In this document: positions 45,773-58,200 of the stretch, in pieces
Position numbering within the stretch: the stretch's first letter is position 1
Layout: each line of letters starts with the position of its first letter
Assembly (NCBI GenBank): GCA_023014335.1
Contig: JAECYW010000023.1
Coordinates: 558,001 to 622,000 of the forward strand
Origin: Galerina marginata
Lineage: Eukaryota > Basidiomycota > Agaricomycetes > Agaricales > Galerinaceae
Reading direction: 5' to 3'
DNA: 64,000 nucleotides
Position numbers and translations under genes: made by a program
The notes under the pieces: generated by a model
The model's input: the letters and a program-made list of their open reading frames with translations, nothing else
The model's database searches: none
Told to the model about the DNA's origin: nothing

Positions 45773-47538
45773 ATGATAGATCCAAGGTCTCCATTCACCA
45801 AGCTCCTTCCCGAACTCTTTCCCGTTGTGGCGGCTCATCTGCCACTGTACTCAACATCGGTAACGGTACTTTCCCTGGCGCTCACGAATCATGGCCTGTA
45901 CGAAATTGTTTACCCCCTATTATACTCGTGCATGGTTATCAGAAACGAGACCGACGCGTTGAATGTTTTAGAAAAGATGTTGGTCGACAGAAAACTCGGC
46001 CATCTCGTCAGAGAGTTGTATATCATGTCGGAACTGTCTCTGCCGACGCCCGAGGGTGAACCTCCATCTGATGTGGTAACAAGGCTACAGAGGGTCATAC
46101 AGGAAGGCCTTCTGCCTTATATTCACACATTAGGCATCCATCTGCTTCGTGGTTGGCACCGAAGACGTCTCAACGAGGAGGATGTTGTATTTTGGAAGGA
46201 ACTGCGAAACAATTGCCCGCGTCTTCGAGGATTTGTCATCTCTGGCTTGGACTATTGGCAGATTGGAGGTTGGGATCAGCTTTTTCAAGTTTCCGAACCA
46301 AAAGGATTGAAGGTTTGTTTGATTTCAAACCAACTCTCAAAATTGGCTAATTATTGTTTTATATTTACAGCATGGATTGACCCACCTTGTCCTCACGTTC
46401 AAGGGCCAATTTAGCGACGAAGATGGAGCAAAGAGGCTGTACAAGAGTATACACAGTCTCTCTCCTTCATTGCAAACTCTTGTCCTTCGATCTACAGACA
46501 GGTACCACTCACCGTCGTGTATTCTAACTCTCGAATTTCCTCGTTTAAAATCCCTCACACTTGACGGTTTCTGGGTCCGCGATACATTGGAAGCTATGGC
46601 CTTTTGGCATCGCCATCCTTCCCTAGAGCGTTTGAGACTCCCAAACAGTCATCGCAGTGATCTTTGGTTCGACAAGCACATCGAGCTAGGATTACTACCA
46701 AACCTCAGGCACTTCCAAGTACGTGATTTTCCAATATTGATTTAATCCGTGCTAGCAGTGCTGAAATGTGGCCCTTCTAGGCAAACTTTATTAATGTCCT
46801 CCCACTGGCACCGATCTTGCAGCAACTTGTGAGTCTCTCCATCGATCAGAGCATCAACGCACAAGTACCGTACCTCCTGCGATCGGTCATTCCATCGGGA
46901 CTACCCCATCTTAAGAGTCTAGAAATCGACCAAGATCTCTCCTCCCATCCACATGTCCTTAGGCTCGAAGGGACAACCTGGTACGAATCAGCAGACAGAA
47001 CCTTTCATGAGGCGAAGGACCTTAAACAAGCAGTGAGAACTTTCGCCAATGATTATATACAGTCAATTGCGCGAGGCGCTCCAAACCTTGAGGAATTGGC
47101 GCTGCACGGCTATGAGGGCTACACCTCGACGAAAGTCTGGGTAAGTTTCATCTCTGAAAATTTTTACCTTATTGGTCCAATCTGAATTCCTAGCAGACAA
47201 AATTTATCCAACATTTCGCTGAATTTACGCATCTCGAACGCTTGTACTACCGGTGTTTGAACAGCAGAATTGATCCCAATTCTGCGTCCTTCAGTACCAA
47301 CGCGGACCACGCAACTTTTATAGATTCTAGCCGTTCGCTCGCAATGGCGTGTAAATCACTCAAAACTATAACAGACCTCAGCACGAAAACTGTGCCTTAT
47401 TTGACGTCCACCATCCATAGAAACCAAAGTGGGGACGTCGATGAAGTGATAGTTGGGAAGGGATATGGGACGCAGATTGGTTCCGAGGACGACCCTTTCC
47501 CTCGTAATCCGCGACCCCTCGTCGGCCCACCTTCGTGA
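45773..47538 (+). CDS. F-box-like / leucine-rich protein
   Basis: Four exons, 45773-46312, 46371-46718, 46781-47140, 47197-47538, all phase 0, give 529 aa. The last acceptor could instead be three bases earlier (TAG at 47193), adding one Gln. The N-terminus (FTKLLPELFPVVAAHLPL...VLSLALTNHGLYEIVYPLLY) fits the F-box-like fold common in mushrooms. Leucine-rich stretches follow: LTHLVLTFKG, LQTLVLRS, LKSLTLDGF, LERLRLP, LKSLEID, LEELALHG, LERLYYR. Introns fall between such stretches. Presumed SCF adaptor; the substrate is unknown. It shares a promoter region with, but is not closely similar to, the 460-aa neighbour. Confidence 0.85.
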
Positions 47539-48382
47539 ATAAATTCTAGTTTGTATACGCCTCGCTTACAATGAATAGGAATGTGAAGCTGGGTCTTCCC
47601 AGCTTCGGAAAACCTGAACAAATTGTGCGTTGAAACTTACTGAAGAATGCCAGCAGGTGTTGAAATTGACCGACGACAATAATCTAATCGACTCGACCGG
47701 ATAGGCAAAGCGCCATGCTTTACGTGTTAACTCATACAGCACCTGCTTGAAGGTTGACAACTTTGACGTGTGGATTTATGGCCGTCGAAGAAGTGACTCG
47801 GAACATGGAAAAGTTTGTGAGATGGAGGTTTCTCGTGTCCTGTGTTATAACGTTAACGGGCTGCTAATCGAGCGCTCATTCCTTCCTCCAGTTAACTCGT
47901 TTTTATGGTCTACTGTCCGATCAACCGTCGTCGAACCGATGACAAAGCTTCCTCACCGCCAACGTCGGAATTTTTCATGTGGTGCAACAGTAAAAGTTTA
48001 CAGAGAAAGTTTCTTCGGCATGAGGTCTGACCACAACTCAGGAACGACTGGCCAACTTTCTGGTATCAGAAGGAATACACCGGTTCTTCGACGCGTGGCC
48101 TTGGGCATTCAGAAAGTTTCTCGCCGCAGTGCACTGTACCCTGCAAAATGACACCGCTCCAGGCGGGGGATCGAATGTTCATTACGACAGTTGCATTATC
48201 CTCCGATAATACATTGAAGCCAATTGTTTACCCAGTTCGAGGTGTGTTCGCCGTGCTCACTTGTGTTGAAATTGGGAATTAATCGGTGCTAACCTGTTTA
48301 ATAGGAATCCTACTTAAAGCTCGGACTGGTGCGCATTCAGAGTAGAATTCAGAACCAGAAAAGCCGTCCCTTTATTTTTCTA
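47539..48382. other. intergenic region
   Basis: A 134-codon frame (47747-48151) is present but has no domain and no upstream or downstream exon that fits. The last 150 bp should contain the promoter of the coiled-coil gene. Confidence 0.5.
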
Positions 48383-49791
48383 ATGTCCTACCCACCTCTT
48401 GTTAAGATCGCCATGCCTAAGCCGTCCTCGAACCAGACTTTCTACTATAAGACGCCGTATCCGCATTTTCCCCCGGAGCACCACAGCTCCTCAATGATCC
48501 AGAGCACGACGCCGCCCAACAACTTATCAACGACCTTCGACGCCTCCCCGGATAACCTGCAGCTAGATTGTAACACTCTATCCATACGCTACCACCCGTA
48601 TCAAGTCGCCGCCACTACCACCTTACTTACTACTACCACTACCCCGATATCCCAATCTACCTCGCCACCCTACCCTTGTTACTCGTTATCATCGAACGAG
48701 CAAGAACTCAATTATTTCAACCCGCCGCTTTATTACCCTACAGATGGAATCCCTTTTGACAGTGGAATATTCATGACCACCGATCCTGACCCGGAGCTCT
48801 GGAGTGCTATTACCTCGACGGACCAGACCACCGTCGTTCCGTCTTCCGCTGGTCCTTATTTTCCCTACTCGTCAGCGACTCCTTCTGCCCCGACTAGAGA
48901 CATGCAAATCCAATGCGGAGAGTCGCCGCACCCATCTCACCGCCCAGGTCGAGTTACCTCTGGCAGTGGCATTCCGTCGGGCTCTCGTCTCGCGGAGGAG
49001 CGAAATGGTACATTACGGCCACGCTTACCGGTTAAACCTGTTTCATCGTCTGGGAACGATCCTTACTATAAAACACTGTCCAGGACCATGTCTTTTGTTG
49101 ACAGCACTGTTGCTGGAGGGAACACGACACATTCGGGCACAACCTCCACCCATAGTAAAGGGAAAGCCAAACCTCGTCAACGTCGACCTTGGCCGAATGC
49201 ATTTGAAAATGTAATTTCGCAACGTGAAGTGTATGTCCGATGTACCTTGTGCACAGCTAGCTTTCAACGACCTTTCACAGGTCAACACTCCCTCCGAAAC
49301 ACCGACGCGCAGCATACGTCGCCAGTCTCGAAGCTCAAATCGAACGCCTCCATGGCCAATTTTCTGAGTAGACATTCAGTTCTGTTTGGCGCACTGAAGG
49401 TTTATTTCCCCCTTCATTAGCTTAGGTTTGTGGCCCGTTCCTGTGGAGAAATTAAAACTTTATGACGGTTTATCTTCTGCTCAACTAAAGGTGCAGTTCC
49501 CTTTTTTACTTGATTCTGCGGATCGCTTTAAAACAAATTTCAGTCAATGGTTGCCTGTAGGTTTCACGACTTGTCTTCTTTGGAAGAGAAAGTCTGTGTG
49601 AAGGTGCTTTTCCCCAAACAATTACAATAGACAAATTATCTCATCTCATTGCATAGGAAAGCGAAGTTAGGCAACTCTTCCGAGAGATACATGATGCCCT
49701 ACCTGATGTTCCTACCTGGATGCTACCAGATTCGCTCAGGAACTTTTACACTGAGCCTCCTTCCTCTTCCTCTTTATCATATATTCCATAA
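48383..49791 (+). CDS. coiled-coil (bZIP-like) protein
   Basis: Five exons: 48383-49230, 49281-49367, 49421-49490, 49544-49597, 49657-49791, giving 397 aa. Donors are GTATGT, GTAGAC, GTGCAG and GTGAAG; every junction keeps frame. The first exon is Ser/Thr/Pro/Tyr-rich and disordered, ending in a basic patch (KGKAKPRQRRPWPNAFENV, about residues 257-275). Exon 2 encodes KHRRAAYVASLEAQIERLHGQF, a basic-plus-heptad pattern like a short leucine zipper. Exons 3-5 give GLWPVPVEKLKLYDGLSSAQLK and a helical Glu-rich tail. I recall similar small basidiomycete proteins with this coiled coil but no assigned role. A DNA-binding or dimerising regulator is a guess. An unspliced reading of exon 1 runs on into nonsense. 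Confidence 0.75.
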
Positions 49792-50235
49792 TATCTCTCG
49801 GAACCCGATTCCAGTTTCCCTGCCCTGCTCCGCCCTGCCGACCTCGTCAGATTTACCCTTGCACCCGAGCTGCCAGTGCTCTGAGTGTGGTCCAAGTCAA
49901 CAGCCATCTGAATTAAAATGGTTTCTACTTTCTCGTTGTGGTACCGATATTAGTTACCGATAGTCACATTTACAGTTTCAAGAGTTTCGAGCTTATTAAG
50001 TTACATGTGCATCATGACTGCGTCTGAACATTTCCTATCGAAGAGTGAATCAGGAGTCAGGACTGGATACCGCGTCCAGCAAGGCAGTTGCGGGACCGAG
50101 GTCAGCTGACTCTTTCCTGATCTCCGAAATACAATCTCTGACAAACTCGCTTGAAAGTTACTTGCTCGGATTGTTTATAACCTCTTACCCTTCAAACGTT
50201 GACGTCGTCTATACCGCTCTATACTTTCAGAGAAA
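49792..50235. other. intergenic region, promoter of the Hel2-like gene
   Basis: 444 bp with no gene seen. It must hold the terminator of the coiled-coil gene and the promoter of the E3 ligase gene. Confidence 0.5.
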
Positions 50236-52966
50236 ATGTCTTCCGAAGTTGTTACCCAATCCCGCGCATCAACCACCGAACCAACTCGTGGTTCAGGAAA
50301 GAGGACGAACAAGCCTCGTGGAGGAAATCCCAACAATCGAGGGTCTAATCGCAATGCGCGTCATGCTGGCAATAAGCAAGGGAAAGACGCGCAGAATGTC
50401 GGAAAATCTGCTGAAGAAGCTGTTATTATCGATAAACTGCACGAGACCCAAGGAGTAGTGGAGCAGCTAGACGCAGTGGCTCTCTCTGAATCTGGAGAAA
50501 TGGAAGTTTGTTGGATCTGTGCGGAACCTGTGAAGTACTACTCTCTATCTGAGTGTAACCATAGGACCTGCCACGTCTGCGCCATCCGCCTGAGGGCACT
50601 GTACAAGAAAACAGATTGTACTTTCTGCAAGGTGAGAAATTCGTTCAGGTTTAATGCTAGCGTTATTGACATGGGCTCTAGGAACCCCAACCACATGTTA
50701 TATTCACGGTCTCACCAGACGCCCCGTATTCTTCGTTTGTTCCAGAATCTATTCCATTCAAGGACGCAAAGCTTTCGGTATCCTTCGAGACGCAAGAGAT
50801 GATGGAAGATACCCTTATCTTGCTTCGATTCAACTGTGCAGACCCAGAATGTGATTACATCGGCAATGGGTGGGGTGACCTTCGGCTGCATGCCCGTGCT
50901 ACGCACGGAAAACTTATGTGGTTCGCGATATTTAACTTTTGTGTATTGTTCTACGATTACTAACGAATTACATCTCCGAACAGTGACTTGTGTATCAGAC
51001 ACAAGAAAGTATTCTCTCATGAACATACACTTTACGCTCCAGCTGCCTTGGCTACTCACCTTCCGTCAATGAGCCACCGCCAGGGTAGAGGCGCTCTAAA
51101 GGAACCTCCAGAAGGCGGTATACATCCTCTCTGTGCCTTCTGTCGGGAATGTTTGTTCGGCGATGATGAATTATACACGCACATGCGTGAAAAGCACGAA
51201 GAGTGCTTCGTCTGCAAGAGGAACGAAGTAAGGGACCAATAGTAAGTGCCACGGTGCCAGATCGTCTCGTTTCTATCTGATCATACGTGTCATGGTTTCT
51301 AGCTTCCAAAACTACGAAAGCTTAGTGAGTTCCTTCTGTTTTGCTGATTTTGACTTTCGTCATACTTATAAATTTTAATCAGGAACGGCACTTCAACAAT
51401 GCGCACCACCCGTGTAACCAACCCGACTGCCTGGCACGCAAGTTCGTCGTATTTAACACCCCCCTCGACCTGAAAGCCCACATGGTGGAAGAGCACGGCG
51501 GCGACATGACTTCCAGAGACAAAAAAGATGCTCGGCGAATTCAGGCTGACTTTATGTTCGAGGAGGTTGGACACAATGGAAGACACGGACGCAGAGACAG
51601 AGAACGTGATAGGGACAGGGATAGAGACCGCGAGCCACCGCCTCACCAGCAGCAGCAGCCACAAGCGACCACTTCGGCTGCAGCACGTCAACCTCCACCC
51701 GGTGGGGGTGGTAGGAGAAGAGAAGGATTTGGAGGAGCCTTGACCGAAACTGGACCTACGCCAGCTCAGCAGCCAACCAACGCTGACCGTCTTACCCGAC
51801 CATCAACCCGACCATCATCAACCCGACCACCATCCCGACCATCGACTCCTCAACCTAACCCTGAAGTAGATCCAGCAGTCGCCGAGTTCGTCCTTTTTTG
51901 CTATCTTCCTGCTTTGCACGGTATCTGATGAAATATGTAGGAGGCATGCAGATTTCCTTGCTCGTCTACAATCTCTAGCACCCAACCCGTCGACAGCGGT
52001 GCCAGCCGTCAAAGCTGCGACGCGGAGCTACCGATCAACTGAATCAAGTGCTCGGGATTTAATCCTCACGGTCTGGAATGTCATGGACCGGAACTTGGAG
52101 CAGACAGCAAGCATCGTTAATGCTTTTATTGATTTGGTCGACGAGGAAGAAAAGAAGCAGGATTTGTTATCTTCTTGGAAAGGTTTTGCAATCGAGGTAA
52201 ATCTCACTGTTTATTTTTTCGATTATTTGTGATATTCAACTTCCCTTTCCATTAGCAACGAAGACAATTTCCTGATCTCACACCAACTGCCCTTGGAGCT
52301 GGATACGCTGGCATCACCTCTGGGCGCGTCCTCAACGCCAAACATGCGACAGCGGCCCGCTCATCACAGTCGCAGCAAGTTTGGAACAGAGTCGCATTAG
52401 CAGCCAGCAACTCTTCGATCAACCCATCCAGTTTACTCGGCAAGCCTAGCAGCACAGCCAATCGACCTCAGGATCGATTCCCTGCTCTAGCAGGTTCATC
52501 ATCTGGGCCTACAATACCTGCCGCTGCACCAGCACCAGCAGCACCGTTATACCGCCAGCCACAACGCACGACGCCATGGTCGACAAGCTCTGCCCAGCCC
52601 TCTGTTTTAAGAGCTCAGACCACTTACCAAGCACCACCGCGATTGGCTACACCTAAGCAGGTTCCACCGAAGCTTTCCAACGCGCTGTTCCCTGAGCTGC
52701 CGACGTCGTCGACGGCGAGGTCCAAGCCACAGGTCAGCGGGAACGTGTCGCTGAAGAACATCCTTGGGACATCGAGTGCACCTGTGGTTGCTGCTTGGGG
52801 TGCTGGGGGCAATGCACCACCAGGAGACGCTGTTCAGGAGAACGAGAATGAGGCTGCTGAAGAGGCTTCTGGTGCTGCTGCGGCCACGGCTGGTGCTGGG
52901 AAGGGGAAGAAGTCGAAGGGAAAGCAGAAGCAGACCCTGTTTACCCTGGGATCTTTTCCGACTTAA
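50236..52966 (+). CDS. HEL2: RING E3 ubiquitin ligase, Hel2/ZNF598-like
   Basis: Seven exons: 50236-50631, 50682-50920, 50984-51241, 51303-51324, 51383-51885, 51941-52196, 52256-52966, giving 794 aa. An Arg/Gly/Asn-rich N-terminus precedes a RING-HC domain: C92-x2-C95, C107-x-H109-x2-C112-x2-C115, C128-x2-C131. Then come the Hel2/ZNF598 zinc-finger series (CADPECDYIGNGWGDLRLHARATHG, CDLCIRHKKVFSHEH, HPLCAFCRECLFGDDELYTHMREKHEECFVC, HFNNAHHPC) and a DKKDARRIQADF helix. A region of Arg-Asp repeats and Pro/Gln-rich linker follows, and the C-terminus is Lys/Ala-rich. The protein recognises collided ribosomes and ubiquitinates small-subunit proteins, triggering ribosome quality control. Exon 4 is a 22-nt microexon, needed to keep the finger region in frame. 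Family identity is secure. Confidence 0.93.
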
Positions 52967-54083
52967 ACATCTGCTTGCTTGAAGACCTAGGAGTTCGTCT
53001 TCTGCGATGTCTACTTGTAGATAGATGTAAGTAGGAGAGCTGGGAGCTGATCTCGCGAAGTAAACATTTAGTAAATATCTCTAGAGAAACCGACCTGTAA
53101 ACTGATTCTGTCCAATGATAAACGCACGACGATGCAGAGAGAATAGATTATGGTGAATAGTTACTCAACCACTGTGGCCGAACGCGGAATCACAGCTAAT
53201 AAGCAAACTTCTTTTACCACATCTCTAAGATAGCCTTTCTAGATCTTGTACCCACGTCCACCAACCGAGACACTGAGAAATAGACGCCCGACAGCAACGG
53301 CCAGTTATAATCAAAAGCTGTTGCCAAACAGCCCATTCGGTTCACAGCAAAACCGCCACTCAACTTCTTTCTACCTTTATGCCACCACGTTCTCTGGACC
53401 TTCTTGATCTTTCACCCTTGGTTTCATTGTGAAAAAGGCTGAAAGGATCCTCGATAAGTTCCCAAGGAGACGAGACGCTTCAATGTCCTTTCTGTCTTCA
53501 TTCCCATCACCTGGAGAGAATGAGCGTTATTGCTAGATGAGATATATTTATATTTTCTACTTGGGCTCTTGAGATAGGTAAGAAGGTCGTTAGAGTTCTT
53601 CGCGCAGCTGGAGTATTAATATCACTTTGTACCAATTCTAGAAAGGTTGGTTGTCGAACAATAAAACGCCCTGCATTTCGCGACAACCCAGATCGGGCGA
53701 ACACCTGTATACTGCCCATCCGCGTTAAATATGCGCCAGGCCAAGCCCGCTCTCTGCGTGGCCAGGCGGGTCGTTCAACTGATTGTCCTTAAAAAGGGAT
53801 GGGGCGATGTTGAACCCGAATCGGACTTTGTCAATGCCCGCGTCATGTCTCACTTCCAATTCACTTTCGCCCTCTCATGCGATGCAACCTCTTTATCAGA
53901 AAAGCTCTCCAGATTTAACCGTTATCGCCTTCATTCAACCCCGCCACGGGTTCCCAACCACGACGCTTCCTCTCATGCGAGGTGCGTCCAGTTTGTTTCT
54001 CCAACTTGCCAGGCTCGTTTATCCGATAAACTCTGGGTAGAAATCGCATCCCAAATTCCTATTTCTCTTACCTGGACGTGTCC
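52967..54083. other. intergenic region
   Basis: About 1.1 kb without a defensible gene. A 122-codon plus frame at 53731-54099 runs into the start of the next gene in another frame and has no homology I recognise. Confidence 0.5.
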
Positions 54084-54670
54084 ATGCCATTTAATATAGG
54101 CATGTCGCCACCGTCGAAGAAAACGTTGCGCCATGTTTTGAGCAAGTCCTTTGGATTGAACGGGGAGCAAAATAATGGTTCGGCAGGTAAAAAGTGTGAG
54201 AGTGATAACTACGGTTTAGATGAGGAGGAATGCCTCCTCATTTCGGCTGCAGGTATTCCCTGTGAAGATGCAGAAGAGAAGAACAGGGCCAACGAGTCGC
54301 AATGTGTATGTTCCGTTCCAGATATCAGTATTATTTATTCCTAATCCAATGTGGATCCCAGCGACCTGGTACGAGGCCAAATAAGATTCTGCACTACATA
54401 CCAGGGTTCACCGACACCGAATCTGATGACGCCGACGAGAGGACGACCCCAACTCCAAGTAGTTCACCTGATTCACGGAGACGCCGCTCAAAACGGAGAG
54501 CGGCCAACCGTCGCAACACCGAGACGAAAAGAACCGTGTATTGGGGTCTACGGAGCTCCTACTATCAGCCCGACTTTGAGATAGAGAAGGAGGACAGGAC
54601 AATTGCACCATTTACCCCACTCAGCCCGCCACCCTATCATCGGCCCCGAGAGTCCTTTCTGCTCCTCTGA
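54084..54670 (+). CDS. small unknown protein
   Basis: Two exons, 54084-54305 and 54362-54670, join in phase 0 across a 56-bp intron (donor GTATGT, branch CCTAATCC, acceptor CCCAG), giving 176 aa. The mature pieces read sensibly: a Ser/Lys-rich start, an acidic DEEE segment, then HYIPGFTDTESDDADE, a run of basic residues (RRRRSKRRAANRR, a likely nuclear signal) and a Pro-rich tail. No domain is recognised. A start at 54102 is also possible. The clean intron argues for a real gene; the small size and composition leave doubt. Confidence 0.55.
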
Positions 54671-54992
54671 GCTACCCATTCCGACCATACCATTCGAGAC
54701 GATTTGTGATGAACTTTATTTATCTACCCTCTAATAGACTAGCAACATTTGGCGCATCGTCTAGTTACCTTATTATAAACGCAATGCGGTACTACTGTCA
54801 AGAATACAATCCCATTCCAACTTCGAAGCCGACAACAAGAGTGATATTGAATTCTCATGCAACAGCCACCGTAGACGTACACAAAGCCGAAAATTAATAG
54901 CAGTCCCCTTCTGTGAGGGATATCGGGACTACTCCTCCAATGAACAAGTCCGACAGGTCATTTTATGGGATGTGGGTCAAGCCAGACCTCAT
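54671..54992. other. convergent 3' intergenic region
   Basis: 322 bp between the stop codons of the small unknown gene (+) and the Scd6/Lsm14 gene (-). No gene seen. Confidence 0.5.
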
Positions 54993-56541
54993 TCATCCAC
55001 GGGCGGCTTGGACTTGAGGCGGTCCGTTATTCGCACCACCGCGACCGCCTCCACCTCCTCCACGACGAGGCCGGCCTCCTCGTCGGCCATATCCACCCCA
55101 CCCACCAACATAACTGCCAGGTCCTAACAGCCCGACACCACCAGGCTCGCCAAACGTCGCGACGTTCTTCTCTCGCTCCTCCTCGCGTCTGTTCCTCCCT
55201 GCACCGCCTGCACCACCACGTCCCCTTCGGCCCCCGTTTCCTTGTGGTGCACCACCACCACCACCGCCGCCGCCACCTCCGCCAGACCCCGACGCGGGCG
55301 TCGCAGACGACGACGACAGCGAATCAAAGAACGACTTTTGCGGGTTATACGCCGTCTCCGCTGCCGGTTTTTCAGCCTCGGCCTCGCCGTCGTTGGTCCC
55401 GTCCTCCGTGTTCGCTTTCGTACCGCCTGGCGAGACGGCGGTCTTGTCGAATTTGGCATTACTGCTCTGGAAGTCGAAGTCTGCTGTAGGGATCTTCATC
55501 CCTTCCGCTTCGCCACGACCACCACGGTGGCCGCCTTGCCCACGCCGCCCCCCGCGGGGGTTGTGAGTCGTGGTATTGGCGTTGCTCACGCGGAGGTCAC
55601 CGAGAGCGCGTTCGACGGTCTCTAGGGAGGCGGCGGCGGTGTGAACGGGGTTCGGACGGCGGTTGACAGCGTTTGGGGGTGGTCCGCCGCGATTGATGGC
55701 AGCTGGCGGTGGTTGGGCTACGACAGGCTGCACTTGCTGAGGCATCTGGGCTGCGACGGCGGTTTGAGGCTGGACGCCTTGAGCGGTAGCCGCGTATGTT
55801 GGGACCGGGGGTTGGGGCGGAGGAGGGCCATTGGCTTGGTGTTGAGGGGGGTAAGGAGCGTAAGGTTTGGGTGCGGGTCCTCCTGCCTGTCAAGGAGAAA
55901 AAATATGAGTACTAGGCCAGTCGGGTTAGGAGGGAAAAACACGAAAAAGGGGGTCAGAAGGAAGGCAACGGAAAATTCCACATGGGTTTTGCGCTCTCGG
56001 ACAAATGTTATGTATTTTTACATCCGTAAATGGGTTCATCGTGATGTTTTTTTTTGGGAGGGTAGAAACAAAGAGCCAAGAACGGATACGTACCCCAAGA
56101 ACTGCTGGATCATCATGGACGTTGTGTTGCACCGGAGGCGTTTCGTCCACTGAGAGATCTTTGACCTCTGAGGCACGGAAGATGATGTAGGCGTATGGAT
56201 CTTGGACTGGGGCAATAAACTGGTTTGGAGGCCTATGTTGGGTTCAAGGTGTCGTCAATGACTCGGTCCGTGTTGGTAGCATCAAAGGCTTACCGCCGTT
56301 GTTCGGTGCCCATAGAATATACTGTAAAATGTTCAGAAAACACCCTGACAAGGGTTGTGAAAGACTCTCACCATTAGAAAGTTGAATAGTCGAGGCCTGC
56401 GGGTCAATGCCCGCTAAGATGCCTCTGTAACGAACATCTGAATGAGAAATGAGAGATATCGGTTTCCTGGGGCAAGGTGGTTAGTTTGAAGGTAAATGTG
56501 GCTATGATGAGCAGAGCATACCCGATGAAACTGAGAGCCAT
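54993..56541 (-). CDS. SCD6: Scd6/Lsm14 family mRNA-binding translation repressor
   Basis: Five exons: 56541-56522, 56466-56372, 56321-56294, 56232-56094, 55886-54993, giving 391 aa; introns 1-3 are 50-61 bp and intron 4 is 207 bp. The N-terminal Lsm14 domain (residues 1-80) has the family's GKPISLISHSDVRYRGIL, ID...STIQLSNVYSMGTE and PYAYIIFRASEVKDL. A Pro/Gln-rich linker follows, then the FDF box around residue 231 (DFDFQSSNAKFDK), a Gly run, the TFG box (about 339) and a C-terminal RGG/Gly-rich tail. Scd6/Lsm14 binds mRNA and eIF4G or Dhh1-type partners, represses translation and assembles P-bodies. The gene starts with a 20-nt first coding exon, easily missed by gene finders. Confidence 0.93.
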
Positions 56542-57528
56542 TGGTGGATAACAAGAAAATGAGGGAAAGGAACGGAAGAAAGAAGGTAGGCGCGTGTTGA
56601 CGTGTTTGGACCAAAGAAGAAATAATTTTCAATCTCCGATCCTCGCATCAAGAAACGGCAAAAATGGTTTGCGTTTCGAAACCAACAAACAATCCTATTG
56701 AACTTGCTGGAGAAATCTGGAAGAACTTGGGGCTTGATGTTGAAAACGGTCTTTCTGGAGGGTCATTTATCACTTTCGCTATTTCGGGCAGCATCTCCTG
56801 TTGGAAAAGCTGAGGCCCATCGACCATATACTAATGTTCCTGGAGAGATAGTCGTTCTTTGTCGCTCTGGAAATTCGGCCTGTGTTTTGCCAACCTATCT
56901 GGAAATGTTGAATGATTTGATGTTTCCCTAGCGGCGTCTACAGACCTTTCCAGTGGAGCAACACCTAGGCTGTCACTAGTACATTGACTGACCGAATTAA
57001 TCAAGAGCGCACCAGCATCAAGACGCGAAGGAGCTCTGATGTCGGTCATAGCGGACTGGAATTTCCTCATGCTTGTGTTCCGGGGATTTCGTGATTCAAG
57101 TTCTTATCAACACAACCTGATATTTTTTATCCATGACAATCGGGACGGAAGAGGCAACTCTAGGACGCCACGAGGGTGATCTCGAGGGAGAGCTGTCGTT
57201 ATCTGTCTGTGTTTCGTCGACAGCCAATGTGCTTTCCAAGCAGCGTGTCTGGGCTCTCCATCCCCCTTTTCTCCGCATCCCTAGGAGATGGAGTGGGACC
57301 GGAGACTCGTGGGCTGAACTTGGGGAAGAGGAAATTGCACGATTTTTCCACCCCATGAACATCTCCCATGAACATCTCCCTTGAGGCAACGCCTCGAGTT
57401 CAGTGATATCACCTAACGCAACAATTCGAGGTAGCATCTCTGTTCTGCTCTCGTTATAAACTGTCCGTCGAAATCGCAGTCTTGAAACTTCATTCTCGTC
57501 TTCAGCATCATTTTGGTCCTGCTATCTC
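56542..57528. other. intergenic region between Scd6 and the 7-TM gene
   Basis: Should contain the Scd6 promoter at its left end and the original promoter of the 7-TM gene at its right end. Frames of up to 113 codons occur on both strands but none has homology or splice support. Confidence 0.45.
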
Positions 57529-57536
57529 CTCAATGT
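57529..57536. repeat. left 8-bp target duplication (CCTCAATG)
   Basis: Exact copy of 58201-58208, immediately outside the element. The final ATG plus the first three bases of the element read ATGTAG, a start followed at once by a stop. Confidence 0.88.
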
Positions 57537-58200
57537 AGGGACTGTCATGGATCGGCATTAACCGGATAATAACCGTGAACCGCGTATCCGTTGATCCGTG
57601 GTTCACGATCCGTGGTTTGACAAGCTATCCGTGGGTATCCGTGGGTAACCGTGGACACCAGCCGTGTCAATAGTGTCACAAAGGTATTACAAACTTTCTA
57701 ATTGAGTAATTACGTGACTACGTTACAAATGTAATCAAATTAGCCGAGTTGCCGTCAATCAACGCCAAACGCCCATTTTTGTTTCGAATATTGCTTGAAT
57801 CGCATAATATCATCGATAGGAGTTACTGAAGTTTATTCAATAATTAAAATAAGTACTTGAAGCAGTTTACGACATGTAACTGATCAGTCCGGCGGTCTTG
57901 GACTGCAAACAGTGCAAAAATCTGGTGTCACTTCGAAATAATATATCAGAATTGCGTTGGAGCTTTCAAACCTATGGTTCTGTGCTGAGAAATGATTGAA
58001 ATACATCTTCTTTAATGTTAGTAAAATCTTACAGCCTCAAACTACCTTGAATTTTGAAAGGGGATTTTACAGAAACATCCGACTACCCAATTTGGCAGAA
58101 AATGGTGGTTATCCGTGGGACCGTGGTACGGTTATCCACGGATAACGTGACCCACGGTTCGGTTACGGATAGTAACCGGATAGATCCATGACAGTCCCTA
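57537..58200. mobile_element. 664-bp hAT-like non-autonomous element (MITE)
   Basis: Ends TAGGGACTGTCATGGATC and its reverse complement, an 18-bp perfect inverted repeat, with a perfect 8-bp duplication. TAGGG ends plus an 8-bp duplication fit the hAT superfamily. Near both ends, ATCCGTGG/CCACGGAT words recur many times in both orientations, as in subterminal transposase-binding repeats. There is no coding capacity, so it relies on a transposase elsewhere. The interior is AT-rich. Confidence 0.85.

Noticed and set aside
47747..48151. 134-codon plus-strand frame
   Set aside because: No domain and no fitting exons. It lies between two well-supported genes.
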